Shown one piece after another: positions 36,800-47,395 of a DNA stretch of 64,000 nucleotides. Under the pieces are notes generated by a model. The model was given only the letters and a program-made list of their open reading frames with translations. It did no database searches and was not told where the DNA came from. Position numbers and translations under genes: made by a program. The stretch's first letter is position 1; each line of letters opens with the position of its first letter. The DNA comes from Margaritispora aquatica (Eukaryota > Ascomycota > Leotiomycetes > Helotiales > Discinellaceae): the NCBI GenBank assembly GCA_007644065.1, contig VJWN01000004.1, positions 1,426,001 through 1,490,000 on the forward strand. Direction: 5' to 3'.

Positions 36800-37126
36800 T
36801 CACAAGACTTTATGCCTTCATCGGCGGAATCCATTGAAGTCCCGAAATCGAGATGGAGATGTGTTGTGAGATTCAACCAGCTTGGAGGGTGAAACGCACA
36901 GCCGAGTGTGAGGTTCAGGCAGGTGGGAGTGCGGCTCTCTAAATATGCAGGCTGTGCTGGCACACTGGGCTGAGTGGTAGCAACACTAACCGAGCCCGCC
37001 TGCGCGCTACCTATGCATTCTGCCGTTGTTGCTTTCTAAATCTCATGATTTTCACGGGGAACATTCCATGCAAACAATAAAAGATTATAAGTAATTCTAT
37101 AGTAGCTTATGCATTTAAATCATGTC

Positions 37127-38176
37127 TCACATTATACTACATCCTCCCGCTAAAGGCACGATTATATTAGCGACAACTGTCAACCCAACGCCTAAGACAG
37201 CGCAAATAGTCTTTAAGTTCTCCTGCCAACCGCTCTCCTCCTTAATTTTATTCTTCATATCAACGCCAACTTTCTCCTTCAATTTACTCTTATCAGACAC
37301 GGCTTGGTCACGCTCCTTTTCCGCCTTCTTGATATCAAGCAAAACGAGCTGCTTCCTCGTGCCATTCGCCTCACCAGCTAAGCGACTGCGAAAACGTTGA
37401 ATCTTGCCCATACTTTCATCGAGCTTCTCTTCTACCTCTGGCACTAACGTAGCCCCCGCCTCCGTCGCCGCGAGCTCCAAGTCCTCGTCCACCAGCTCAT
37501 GCTGGATCTGCAACACTACCGGATTGGCATCGCCAATCAACTGAGATATGATACCCTGCGCCGACCACTTCGTGTCTAGAAACCGCTGTACCCGCGACCC
37601 ATCCATGATCATCTCCCGCCAGAACTCGTCCTTCAGCTCCCTCTCCCTCACGTGCGCGACTTCCAAGTCTGCTTCGTTGAGACGCCCCCACATCGTTGTC
37701 ACGAACACGATGTATGGGAATGCCTTTTGGCCTACGAGTTTCTTGAACAGCCTCAATGTCCTGATATCTGAGCCTTCCATTCGCGTCTTCGTGATGTCAC
37801 GAAGATACAGGATTCCTCGTAGACGAAGCTTCCGAGACACGAGGTACTGAGATGAGAGGACTTTAGCTATCTCTTCTAGCACTTCGGTGTCACTTCTAGT
37901 TGTGTCGTTGAAGCCGGGACAATCTACGACGACCAGATTGGTACGTCCGATTCTAGCTTGGACCATTTGACATGTTGCCGTGCCTTTGATTGTGTTAGCC
38001 TATGTCGTTTATTTTTAACAAGAAACCGACTCACATGAGTAGAGACTGTTACTCTCGACAGTCGCACCCTCTTTCAACTTATTCACAAAATAACTCTTTC
38101 CAGATCCTGTGTTCCCCATCACGAGGACCATACTCGCAAAGCGATCACGATCACGCTGTAACGCATTTGAAGTCAT
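37127..38176 (-). CDS. P-loop GTPase, AIG1/septin-like fungal type, with C-terminal CaaX-like box
   Basis: Predicted 332-aa membrane-associated GTPase. Exons are 38176-38035 and 37983-37127, with a 51-bp intron. G1 is VMGNTGSGKSYF (about 19-30) and G3 is VVDCPGFNDT, reached through the splice that gives YSCTATCQMVQARIGRTN. The G4 position reads FVTTMWGRL, lacking the usual N/TKxD Asp. The second half is a long charged helix (RKQLVLLDIKKAEKERDQAV, then Lys/Glu-rich) ending in a hydrophobic segment, TICAVLGVGLTVVANIIVPL. The last four residues are CSIM, which fits a CaaX prenylation signal. Family members occur in many copies in filamentous fungi, and their roles are unknown. It is divergent from the second Hsp70-like gene over 639 bp. 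GTP binding is likely. Function is inference. Confidence 0.8.
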
Positions 38177-38815
38177 GTTTTCGATCGAATGAATGACTGC
38201 AAATTCTTAGTTCCCAGTTCCAAGCTCCCAAAGCTTAGTTTTGATGTTCCCTCCCCTCTCTTTACCAAAAAGCAAACACCAGCTCTCCTCAACCGACCAC
38301 GTCGCCAGCCTGATTCTGAGCCTGTGGAACCGCCTGAAATGAGGCAATCGCACACAGCCTGGCTCGCGAACCTCCCGCTTCCCATGCCATCCCAAGTCGA
38401 TGCACACACCCTCAGCTGCGAGAGCTTCAAGAGGTGCTTCTGAGCCCAGTGGTGATTGGTGGGTGGAGCAGCTCAGCCCGGCGAACGCCAGTTTCGGTAA
38501 ACGCCTGCAGGAATGCCGCTGCAACTCTGCACAAGGCATCCAATGATAGGGAAGACACTCGGTCTGAAATCGTGTGGTGTAATTGTTTCCCATGCATTTC
38601 ATATGCACCCAGTTCACCACTTGGCACTTGGGATTGAACAGAGCCTCGATTTGCTCATTCGATGAGAAGGTGTTGAGCGATGAGACAACTATAGTAGACT
38701 CACAGCCTTGCTCAACTTTTTTGAATTCTGATGTGATGTTCTAACAAAAAATAAAGAAGGAGCTTATCAAATACTCACTGCCGATTCAAAATTCCATTCG
38801 CTTAACAAGTAAACA
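38177..38815. promoter_or_regulatory. divergent promoter of GTPase and Hsp70-like genes
   Basis: A 639-bp head-to-head gap. Two or three overlapping short frames on each strand cover it, none with a family match. Both promoters must lie here; no specific element assigned. Confidence 0.5.
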
Positions 38816-41331
38816 ATGTCGGGACCATCGAATTGGCAGAGCTTGGATACAGTCGCTCTCGACGGCCTGCGCATCACAGAAGTCGAGAGTGACGACGAGG
38901 AGGACGCATTCATTTCGATTGGGATCGATTTCGGAACGACGTAAGAACTCCACGCAATCTCATTTCAAGAGCACAGTTAAGCAGAAACACTAACATCAAG
39001 CAGATACTCCGGCGTAGCATGGGCACTCTCCACCTCCCCCAAAGACATCGAGATAATCTCCACCTGGGACTTCGACCTGCCGTCCAACTCGAGTTTGCAC
39101 AAAGTCCCTTCAATCCTAACATACAATAGCAGAGGGATCATTAGTTCGTGGGGCTACAAGCTTGAAGCCCACCGGCACTTCATCTCATGGTTCAAGCTCG
39201 CGCTGTCGGACCAAGGCATGGAGCAGCTGGCCGCTGACCAGCCAGCGCGGTATAAGGAGCTCCAAGCGCTCATGAAGGCGTACGGGAAGACGCCCGTGGA
39301 CGTCGCGGCCGATTATCTGCGTTGTTTGTGGGCGCATGCCACGGAGACGATCCAGACACGATTGGGGAAGCATCTATGGGAGAATTTGGAGCTGAGGATC
39401 GTGCTCACTGTCCCGGCGATATGGGACCATAAGGCGCAGGAGGCGACGAGGAAGGCGGCGCAGATGGCGGGGTTGTTGTCGCGCTCGAATGCGTCGTTGG
39501 AATTGATTGGGGAGCCCGAAGCGGCGACGCTGGCGGTGTTTAATGAGATGGAGTCACAGAGGAAAAGGATGCTTAAAGTAGGTTGATTGGGTGTAGTGAC
39601 TGACGTTAAGAAGTCTCGCTAATGTTGGATAGATTGGCGACTCGTTTGTGGTGTGCGATTGCGGTGGTGGGACTGTGGTGCGTGGTTGTGAATTTCGTCT
39701 AGTACTCTCGGTAAACTGACATGAACTAGGATCTCATCAGCTACACAATCGAGAAAGTAAAGCCTCTAGCACTTGCTATGAGTACCGAGTCGACTGGTAT
39801 ACATCTTCTCCCCATTTATTTCACTGGTTAGTTATTAACCGTCGTACACAGGTGGACTATGCGGCGCCATATTCCTCGACGGTGCCTTCGAGAAGCAAAT
39901 CCGTACCATGCTCTCAGCAACAGACTACAACGCCCTCACCACACGCGCCAAGAGGAAAGTCATGAACGAGTGGGAGTACGGCATCAAGCGCAGCTACCGA
40001 GTCGACGCCGCTGAGCACCGCAAGTGGTACATCGACATCCCTGGGTACAGTCGCACCGCGTCCATCGAGGACTTCCACCGGAGCGGCTCCCCAGTGTCCT
40101 TGCGATCGCTGTATAAACTGCGCGCGGAGACCCCGATCTCTGGAGGCAATTTATCTAGCTCCAGTCTTGATATAGGCTCGAGTTCGAGCTTGGATATGAA
40201 TCCAGGTGCTTTGGTGTTGAGGACGTAAGTTTCGGAGTTGATGTTGTGGATTGTATGAAGCTGACGGAAATAGGGGACACTTGAATGCCATTTTTGGGGA
40301 AGTATGTGATAAGATTAAGGATCTCGTGAGTGAGCAAGTGGCAGTTGTCAAAGCGCGGAATGAGAAAGATCCAAGTGTAAGTACACTCGTTGGACGTAAA
40401 TGCTGTTACTAACACCAGGACTTAGGCAATATTGCTCATTGGAGGTTTTGGTGAAAGTGTATATCTGAAGCAAGATCTGGAAAGGAGTTTCAAAGGCATT
40501 GAAGTCCAGCAGCCCACTAAAGCGTAGGAAACCTTATATAAAGGTGTAAATTATATGACAGGCGTACTGACTGCAAATTCAGATGGACAGCCATTTGTCG
40601 TGGCGCTGTCCTAAAAGGCCTCGGCCACCTCTTGGTAGTAAACCACATCTCAAAATACAACTACGGTATCGCAGCACAATCACCATTCGACGAAGCTATC
40701 CATGACCCAAAAGACAAAGTGCTCAACACCACGACGGGGAATTGGATGGCAAGTGATCAGATGCATTGGTTTTTGCGGAGAGTAAGTTCCCGTCCCCTTC
40801 CAAAACCCTTCTTTCGGGGCAGATGTATTGATTTGGGACGATGCTAATTATTCATGACAGGGCGAAAACATCTACAAAACCGAACCAGTAGTCTCAGACT
40901 TCCACTTCAACGTCAAATCGGCGTCGAGTCTCAAAGATCTCGAACTCCCAATCTACTACTCCGATTCCCTCGAGGCCGAGGATCGAGTTGACACTAGTCA
41001 GTCTCTCTCCCTATCACATCCTCTCTCATACCCAGCCCATCCCCTCTACTCGCTCACTCTCCTCGTTTAAAACAACCAACTAACCACTTCCCAACCCGTC
41101 TACACAGACGTGAAACTCCTCTGCAAGCTCGCGCCCAAATTCCCCACAAGCCTCTTCGAGAAGCTGAAGAAGCGCACAAATGCCCGAGGCGAGGAATACC
41201 GAGTCCTGCCACACACGGTGGAGCTGCAGGTCACGAGCGGGCAGCTGTGCTGGGTCGCGAAGCACGAGCTGGTGCCGGGAGGCGTGGTGAAGATTAAAGT
41301 TGGGTATGAGGGCGTGGAGGAGGAGCCGTGA
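38816..41331 (+). CDS. Hsp70-like ATPase (HSPA12-type), ten exons
   Basis: Predicted 647-aa actin-fold ATPase distantly related to Hsp70. Exons are 38816-38940, 39004-39577, 39633-39677, 39730-39796, 39852-40224, 40274-40376, 40426-40523, 40583-40781, 40861-40996 and 41108-41331. All phases join and the total is an exact multiple of three. Motifs across splice junctions are SIGIDFGTTYSGVAWAL (phosphate 1, about 34-50), RIVLTVPAIWDHKAQEATR, ELIGEPEAATLAVF, VVCDCGGGTVDLISYTI (phosphate 2) and ILLIGGFGESVYL (adenosine). A Ser-rich insert (SSSSLDIGSSSSLDM) follows the middle of the ATPase domain. There is no EEVD tail and only a short C-terminal domain. GC content is higher in exon 2 than in neighbours. 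It is unlike the paralogue at 15.9 kb in intron number and lacks its low-complexity N-terminus. Confidence 0.88.
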
Positions 41332-42085
41332 GGGGAGGGGTTGGATGAATGAAGAAGAAATAATAAATAACAAAAAATAGCCGTGTATTGTATGTTTGTT
41401 ACTCCGGCGCGAGATGCGTAATATCCTTCTGGGAAAGGTACAACACGCACACCTGAGGGAAAGCAGCAAGACTCACTCCTTGGAGTATCGTGGGCATCGC
41501 GAATACTGCATGAGCAAGCGCACTAGGCTTCGGGGCAAACGAATTCGTACTACAATATGTAGCAGCACACAGCAGCAGAGAGCAGAGCAGAGCAGTTAAC
41601 ATTGAATCTGAAACTCATTTTTACGAACAGTGCCAAATAGATCAAAAGCAGTCGCAAGACATAATAATCCCAAACAACTACCGTCATTGAATCTTGCAAC
41701 TAGGTACACATGCACATGCACTTGCACCGGCACCGGCATCGCATCCGCTCTTCTATCTGAATTTGGTAACATAAAAGTACATCACACTGACATTAACTCT
41801 AAGACCAACACCATCAATCTACACCACACACTACTTTCCACATCACTCATGTCCACCTATCACCCACGCCTCACCACAAACCGAAGAAGTGCAGATAGAA
41901 ACCCAAAAACCCAAAAACCCAAAATAGACTTACGAAATCGACACTCACTCCATCTCCATCTCCATATTTCCTACCCACCCACGTACATACTTTACCGTAC
42001 GCACATACGTACGTGAAGCGAAGCGAGGCGAAGCCAAGAGAAGACAAAGGAGGAATGAAAAGCTGACACGAGCTGTGCTGAGCTG

Positions 42086-42148
42086 ACCTCACGACACGAC
42101 ACCTCACGACACCTCACGACACCTCACCTTGCCTCACCGCACCTCACT
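42086..42148. repeat. (ACCTCACGAC)n minisatellite
   Basis: Six roughly 10-bp units; the first four are near-perfect ACCTCACGAC with a 5-bp ACGAC insertion, the last two diverged. Confidence 0.8.
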
Positions 42149-42623
42149 AGATACCTCAAATAGATAGCCACAATATCAACACCAACCACATCACATCAAA
42201 TCACATCACACCCACGAGCAAACGAATGAACGAATCTGCCTGTGCTCTTCGAATATGCTAAATCCTTCCCAATCCTCCATACCCAAAACCCAATTCCAAT
42301 TAATCCCATTTAGAGCCCCCTATTAAAAAAGTCCCCGAAAGCGAATGCCGAGAATGAATTGCCATGATGACTGTCAGCATCCGCCCGGACTCCGGCCCGG
42401 ATGCGTTTGATCCCCGCTTACTCTCACTCTCACACTCTCTCTCACTCGTGCAACTCTCACACAAGTCAAGGTAACTAACTAACTTTGTCATGTCAGAACC
42501 CAATCGCAATCGCAATCCCTATGCCAATCCCATGCTAAACTCGGACATACAGTACCCAAGATATCTAAGATATCTATCTTGACACGACAAACACGACAAA
42601 ACACGACAAATGTAGACCCGAAT

Positions 42624-42645
42624 GACTGACTGACTGACTGACTGA
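42624..42645. repeat. (GACT)n microsatellite
   Basis: Five perfect tandem GACT units. Confidence 0.85.
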
Positions 42646-43026
42646 GATAGAGATAAAGAGAGAGATACAAGGTACAAGTTACAGTCAGTCGAGCCGATGA
42701 AGAGGCCGATGAAGAGACAAGAAACAGGAATCAAAGACGTATCAAAGGCACTTCCCACGTGACATGCAAGAATACTCGTGGACTTGACCTTAGGTAGTGC
42801 GCTTCTCTCAACACAAACACAAAAAAGATAAACCAAACCTTCCCTCCCTCGAGTAGCATAGGTAGGTAGGCACCTTAGGTACCTTAGGTAATGCAGGTAG
42901 ATGGGTACACTCACACTCACACTCACACTTTACTAGATATGATATTTGAACCCGCGATAAGGTCAGATTTGTATGTATGTATATGCGTTTCCCTGCACAC
43001 ATACCTAAGGTACGTTACAGAGAGAG

Positions 43027-43053
43027 AGGAGGGAGGAGGGAGGAGGGAGGAGG
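43027..43053. repeat. (AGGAGGG)n tract
   Basis: About four 7-bp purine-only units; such DNA can adopt triplex or G-rich structures. Confidence 0.8.
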
Positions 43054-43084
43054 TCTGGACTCTTTTCACCTGGAGTGAGGTGGG

Positions 43085-43110
43085 GTGTGTGTGTGTGTGT
43101 GTGTGTGTGT
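43085..43110. repeat. (GT)13 microsatellite
   Basis: Perfect GT dinucleotide run. Confidence 0.95.
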
Positions 43111-43690
43111 AAAGCAGATAGATAGATAGGATACGATAGGATAGTTAAGTAATTAAGTAATTAAATTAATCAAGTTAATCAAGTACTTGGCTCAGAAAGA
43201 GACATCTCCTAACCAACCTCACACTCAACTGACGACTTTTCAGAATGGCAAAAACTCTGTATTGCATTGAACTGCACTGCACTGTCCTGTACCGTACCTA
43301 CTACCAACGATAGCTCGGGCTCAGTCCAGCATACCTTATATTGTCTCTCTGTCATTTGTGATTTGGAGATTGGGGTGGGGGCATGGAAATAGGGATCAAG
43401 AAGATAAAAAACGGTACACACGAACAGAGCGAGAGGGACTACCTCTTGGATCAAGAGCATCCCACCACTGAATTGAAAATCAAAAGCTTGAACCAAAGCA
43501 GAGGAACACACATGCACACACAAAAATCAAATCACAAACAAAAACACATGATAATACAAGAACAATTATGAGTATCTATTGTAAGGCCAGGCCCCAAAGC
43601 AATATGATTTGTACGCCGCAAACTGCTTTGTTCCTAACAGGTGCTCTTTCCTTCCCATGCATGCAAAGCAGACCAACCAACCAAACCCAT

Positions 43691-45629
43691 TTAAGCCTTG
43701 AACTCTTCCACATCACTCTTCTTTCCTGGCACAAGTGCCAATGGTACAATACCACTGACGTGCATCTCTGGTCCATACACGTGCATATCTAATTGCAACT
43801 CTTGTCCGACCGACTTAATGTTCTTCAATCCCTCCTGGTAGTTAGGTCCAGCACGTCTGACCCAGATTTGAACCTTGTGCTCAATCAATTGAGGAGCAAC
43901 CTCACGAAGAGCACGGATGACACCCTTGAAGGTTGAAGCAACGTTGGTGAAGTTGGCAATACCACCTCCAATGAAGAGAACCTTGCCTTCTGGGTAGTTT
44001 GGTGCACGGAGCATGAGGTCGAGAACTGTTCGTGCATAATGGAATGTCTGAGTCTCGGTTGGGGCACCAGAGTATTCACCGTAGTTGGCAAGCTCATCAG
44101 CGAAACCACTGCTAGCAATGGCATCGGCGTACACAACGGAAGCACCACCACCAGCAACCAATGTCCATACACGTCCATTGGCGTTGAGGATAGTCAGCTT
44201 CAATGATGCACCGGTCTTAGCATCGAGCTCAGCAATGTATGCTTCCTCTTTGCTCATCTCACGTCCGAAAGGAGCTGGGAACTCCATTGGTGGTCCAGCA
44301 TCGATGCTGACCTTGCCATCGGTTGCCTTAACAACAGCCATGCCGAGAGCAGCTGGTGATCTGGCAATAGCCCATTTGACACCACATTCAAACTCAGCAG
44401 TCTGATCAATCTTTGCAGCCAAATCCAAGAAGTGAACCTCTGCAGATGTTCCAGCTGCGTTTGGAATGACGACCAGAGGGTTGATCTCGAGGTATGTGAA
44501 TTGGCAGTCAACGTAGACAGCGTAGAGCCTGGTGATGAAGTCGACGAGGACATTGTGAACACCCTTTGGCACCTTCTTCAGTAAACCAGCCGCAATCTCT
44601 TCGTTTGATGGGTATTCGGAAAGATCGACTGGAATAAGAAGCTTCTCAGCCTTAGCATCGACATCACCGACATCAACACCACCCTCGTGTGTGAAGAGAA
44701 TCCAGTCACCCTAGAAGAAGAAAGCGGTTAGCACGTGTCTGGCAGATGATAGGCGTTTTATTGGAGGACGAATAAAGGTTGACGCAGGTCAGGAACAGAG
44801 GCCCGGAAAGCTTGACCACGGCGCCCACGGACACTGGCGGATGCAGGTACCAGTTTGCATCCTTGATGCGATATGGCAGATGCGATGGCATTTGGAACAG
44901 AGAGTGGGTCATCGCTGAAGATATCCCGTACCCTAGCTTCCGCTCGCCCGTAACATTTTCCGTAGCGAGAAATCGAGCCGAGTTGAAGATCCAAAAAGGC
45001 ATCGTTGCCCACGTTTGAGTTTCGCCATATGCCATGACGGATTTTCCACTTCGCCTAGTGTTCGCTTGAACATGTCGCACTCACTGAGACATCCTCCAGC
45101 GATGTCTTCAATAAATGTCGAAATTTCCACCTATTTCGTTTTCCACCCCACCAACACGACAACATGAAATGAAATGGACAACACATACCTCTCTCTGGGA
45201 GTTGATGTTGATGTAGTACTCAGTTCCGTCTGGATGAGGCACGAATGGCTCAACCAAAAATTGTCTCAATACACCCACCACCGTCTCGACTTGTTGGGGC
45301 TTTCCAGCACGCGCAGCAATCCATGCCTTCGCCTCAGGCCACGTCTTGTTTAATGCCAGGAGACCGCTCTTTCCTCGTCGCTTGATCAATTGATCGGGCT
45401 TTGCAACGAATTTGGAGCCTGGGACCAAGAGCCATGGGTATGAGATTTCGGCTTGGTCGAGAATATCGGCGACATCAGCATCCTCTGGGAAGTACAGAGA
45501 TGCGAGCTTGGATGGTGCGTTGTGTGTTGCGGATTTTGGAAGAGGCGATGGCTTGATGACTGGAGCTCTTGTGAGGTGGTAGTTGAGGATAGCCTTTCCA
45601 TCGGCTTCGAGGATAGCTTTGGCGGCCAT
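43691..45629 (-). CDS. acl2: ATP-citrate lyase subunit 2
   Basis: 486-aa subunit of cytosolic ATP-citrate lyase, which makes acetyl-CoA and oxaloacetate from citrate, CoA and ATP. In ascomycetes the animal enzyme is split in two, and this subunit carries the ATP-grasp/citrate-binding part. Exons are 45629-45189 and 44710-43691. The splice gives [20 protein letters not shown], exactly the conserved block. Other hallmarks are [33 protein letters not shown] and [20 protein letters not shown]. The start [20 protein letters not shown] matches family N-termini. The intron is 478 bp, several times the usual size in this window. It is divergent from acl1, sharing a 1.77-kb promoter region, so joint regulation is likely. 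Confidence 0.96.
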
Positions 45630-47395
45630 TGTGAAGGTATTAGGATTTCTTTACTATTCCACGCCAGTTAGCAGATGGTCACTTCAATTCTCTTTAAGAT
45701 GCTAACAGAAAGATGAAGCTTGTCTTGCAGAATGTGGACACGGCAAAACCCAGCACAATGTACTTGTGTGTGTGCGTGTTTGGGTAATATGTTCGAATGG
45801 GTATGCGTTGTACAGCAAAGAGACGAGACGAGACGGTCAAGCCTTTTGGGGCAATTGATCAAAGCAAGTCAACGTGCAGTAAAAGAAAAAGTGCTGGGGC
45901 AAGTGAATCGAAGTGAAGTGTCGGTGAGACGAGCAAATGCCACAGATCCAATGGTAAAGTAGGTAGGTATCTTTTTCTTTCTTGGAGGGGGAAGTGAAGT
46001 GATGCGATGCGAGGGGAGTTTTGAACCGAGAGCAGGGTGTGAACGTACCAGAAGAGAAATGTGTATTCTTTATGGGGGAGATGGAGCAGGAGAAGAAGAA
46101 TACGATGGTTTCAAAAGATTCGCAAAGTAAAAGAAGTTCGTTGACAGATCTGCAGAAAGTCACCGAGGGGTTTAGAGTGGGAAAGCAGAGGATGGGACAA
46201 TTTCCAAGTGGCAGAGGAATGGATCTTTTGGGGAAATAATTGAGGGATTGGCTGAGTGAGGTGAGTTCAACTTTTTGCTGGGTTGGCGGTGGTGGTGGTG
46301 GACTTGGGTGTTGGATGTCCCTTTCCCTTTTCTGGGGTCCGAGCTCTAACCCACGGAAAGCGAACCAGGCCAGGCAGGACAAGACAAGACAAGGACAGGA
46401 CTCCTCACTTCCATTGCTCACGTCCATTGCTCACCTCCAGCCAGCAGTAGTGGGTGTGTGTGTGTGTGTGTGTGTGTGTGGCTGACAGCTCAGTGAGGGG
46501 TGGAAAGGGGAGTAATGCTCACCAAAGAAAGTTCCAAAGAAAGTTCCCAACGAGTGCCTGACACCGCTAGTCAGATCCCTGTCACACACCCACCGCCCAC
46601 CACCCATAGCTCACACCCTAGTTTCCCTACATTTTGCGAAGTCCCGGAGCGAGCACTTTTTTTTTCCCCCAGCAAGCAAGTGGATGGACTGGATGGATAC
46701 TGGATGGGATTCGGACACAATCTATCAATTTAGTTCCCATGGTTTAGGCCAACCGCAGCTCCATCTTCTCAACAATCGACCCGGCCATTTTCAACACAAG
46801 TGCGGTCTGCTATTTGTTTTACACCACCGAAATTCATCCCCATCCCATCCCATCCCAATCCAATTATTACTCCATTCCCAAAGGGGATCAAAGCACAAAG
46901 GATCTTCTTGTCCTCTCGTCACCATCATAATACACCGTCTCACTAATTCCCTTGACTCTGTCAACTTGAACTTCCCTCGGAACTCGACTTCGACTTCGAC
47001 TCCAACTCCATTCAATTCAATACATACACCACCATACCACCCTCCTCGTTATTCAAAGCTCGTTCCTCGTTCGTATACTTCTCCTACTCTGATTCCTTCA
47101 ACTCCTCCTACTGTACTGTCTCCCACTCCCACCCACCCCTCCTCCTCCTCCACCTCCATTCCACAACCATCCAATTTACCATTTACCATTTCACTTCATG
47201 TAAGGGTGCCCACTACACTTTTTTCTCACCTCAACACTCCCCAGTCCCCTCCATCACTCCATCACTCCAGTCAGCTCAGCTATACAAGCACACCTACACC
47301 TACACCGCACAAACACCAAAAGCTTGAAAATCTACTCTTGTTCGATTGTTCTAACAAATATTCTTCTGCAGAGCGTTCCCTAAATTTTGTTCACG
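45630..47395. promoter_or_regulatory. shared acl2/acl1 divergent promoter region
   Basis: 1,766 bp between the two start codons. A (GT)13 run lies at 46454-46480. From about 46.8 kb the plus strand is strongly pyrimidine-rich with CATCCCATCCC and CTTCGACTTCGACT repeats, typical of a strong fungal promoter/leader. A plausible leader intron for acl1 runs from GTAAGGG near 47201 to TTCTTCTGCAG at 47371. A long Ser/Thr/Pro-rich frame through the pyrimidine tract overlaps the acl1 start out of frame and is not regarded as a gene. Confidence 0.6.
46454..46480. repeat. (GT)13 microsatellite
   Basis: Perfect GT run in the acl2/acl1 intergenic region. Confidence 0.95.

Larger units (their letters stand above)
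41332..43690. other. 2.4-kb intergenic region, microsatellite-rich
   Basis: Convergent gap between the Hsp70-like gene and acl2. It is packed with simple repeats: an ACCTCACGAC array, (GACT)n, CACTCA repeats near 42.91 kb, an AGGAGGG tract, (GT)13 and GATA units near 43.12 kb. Blocks of CCTTAGGTACCTTAGGTA occur near 42.87 kb. No coding frame is supported. Confidence 0.55.

Noticed and set aside
44706..45080. 124-codon frame inside the acl2 intron
   Set aside because: Out of frame with both acl2 exons; the conserved QRE|GDWILF junction shows this DNA is spliced out.
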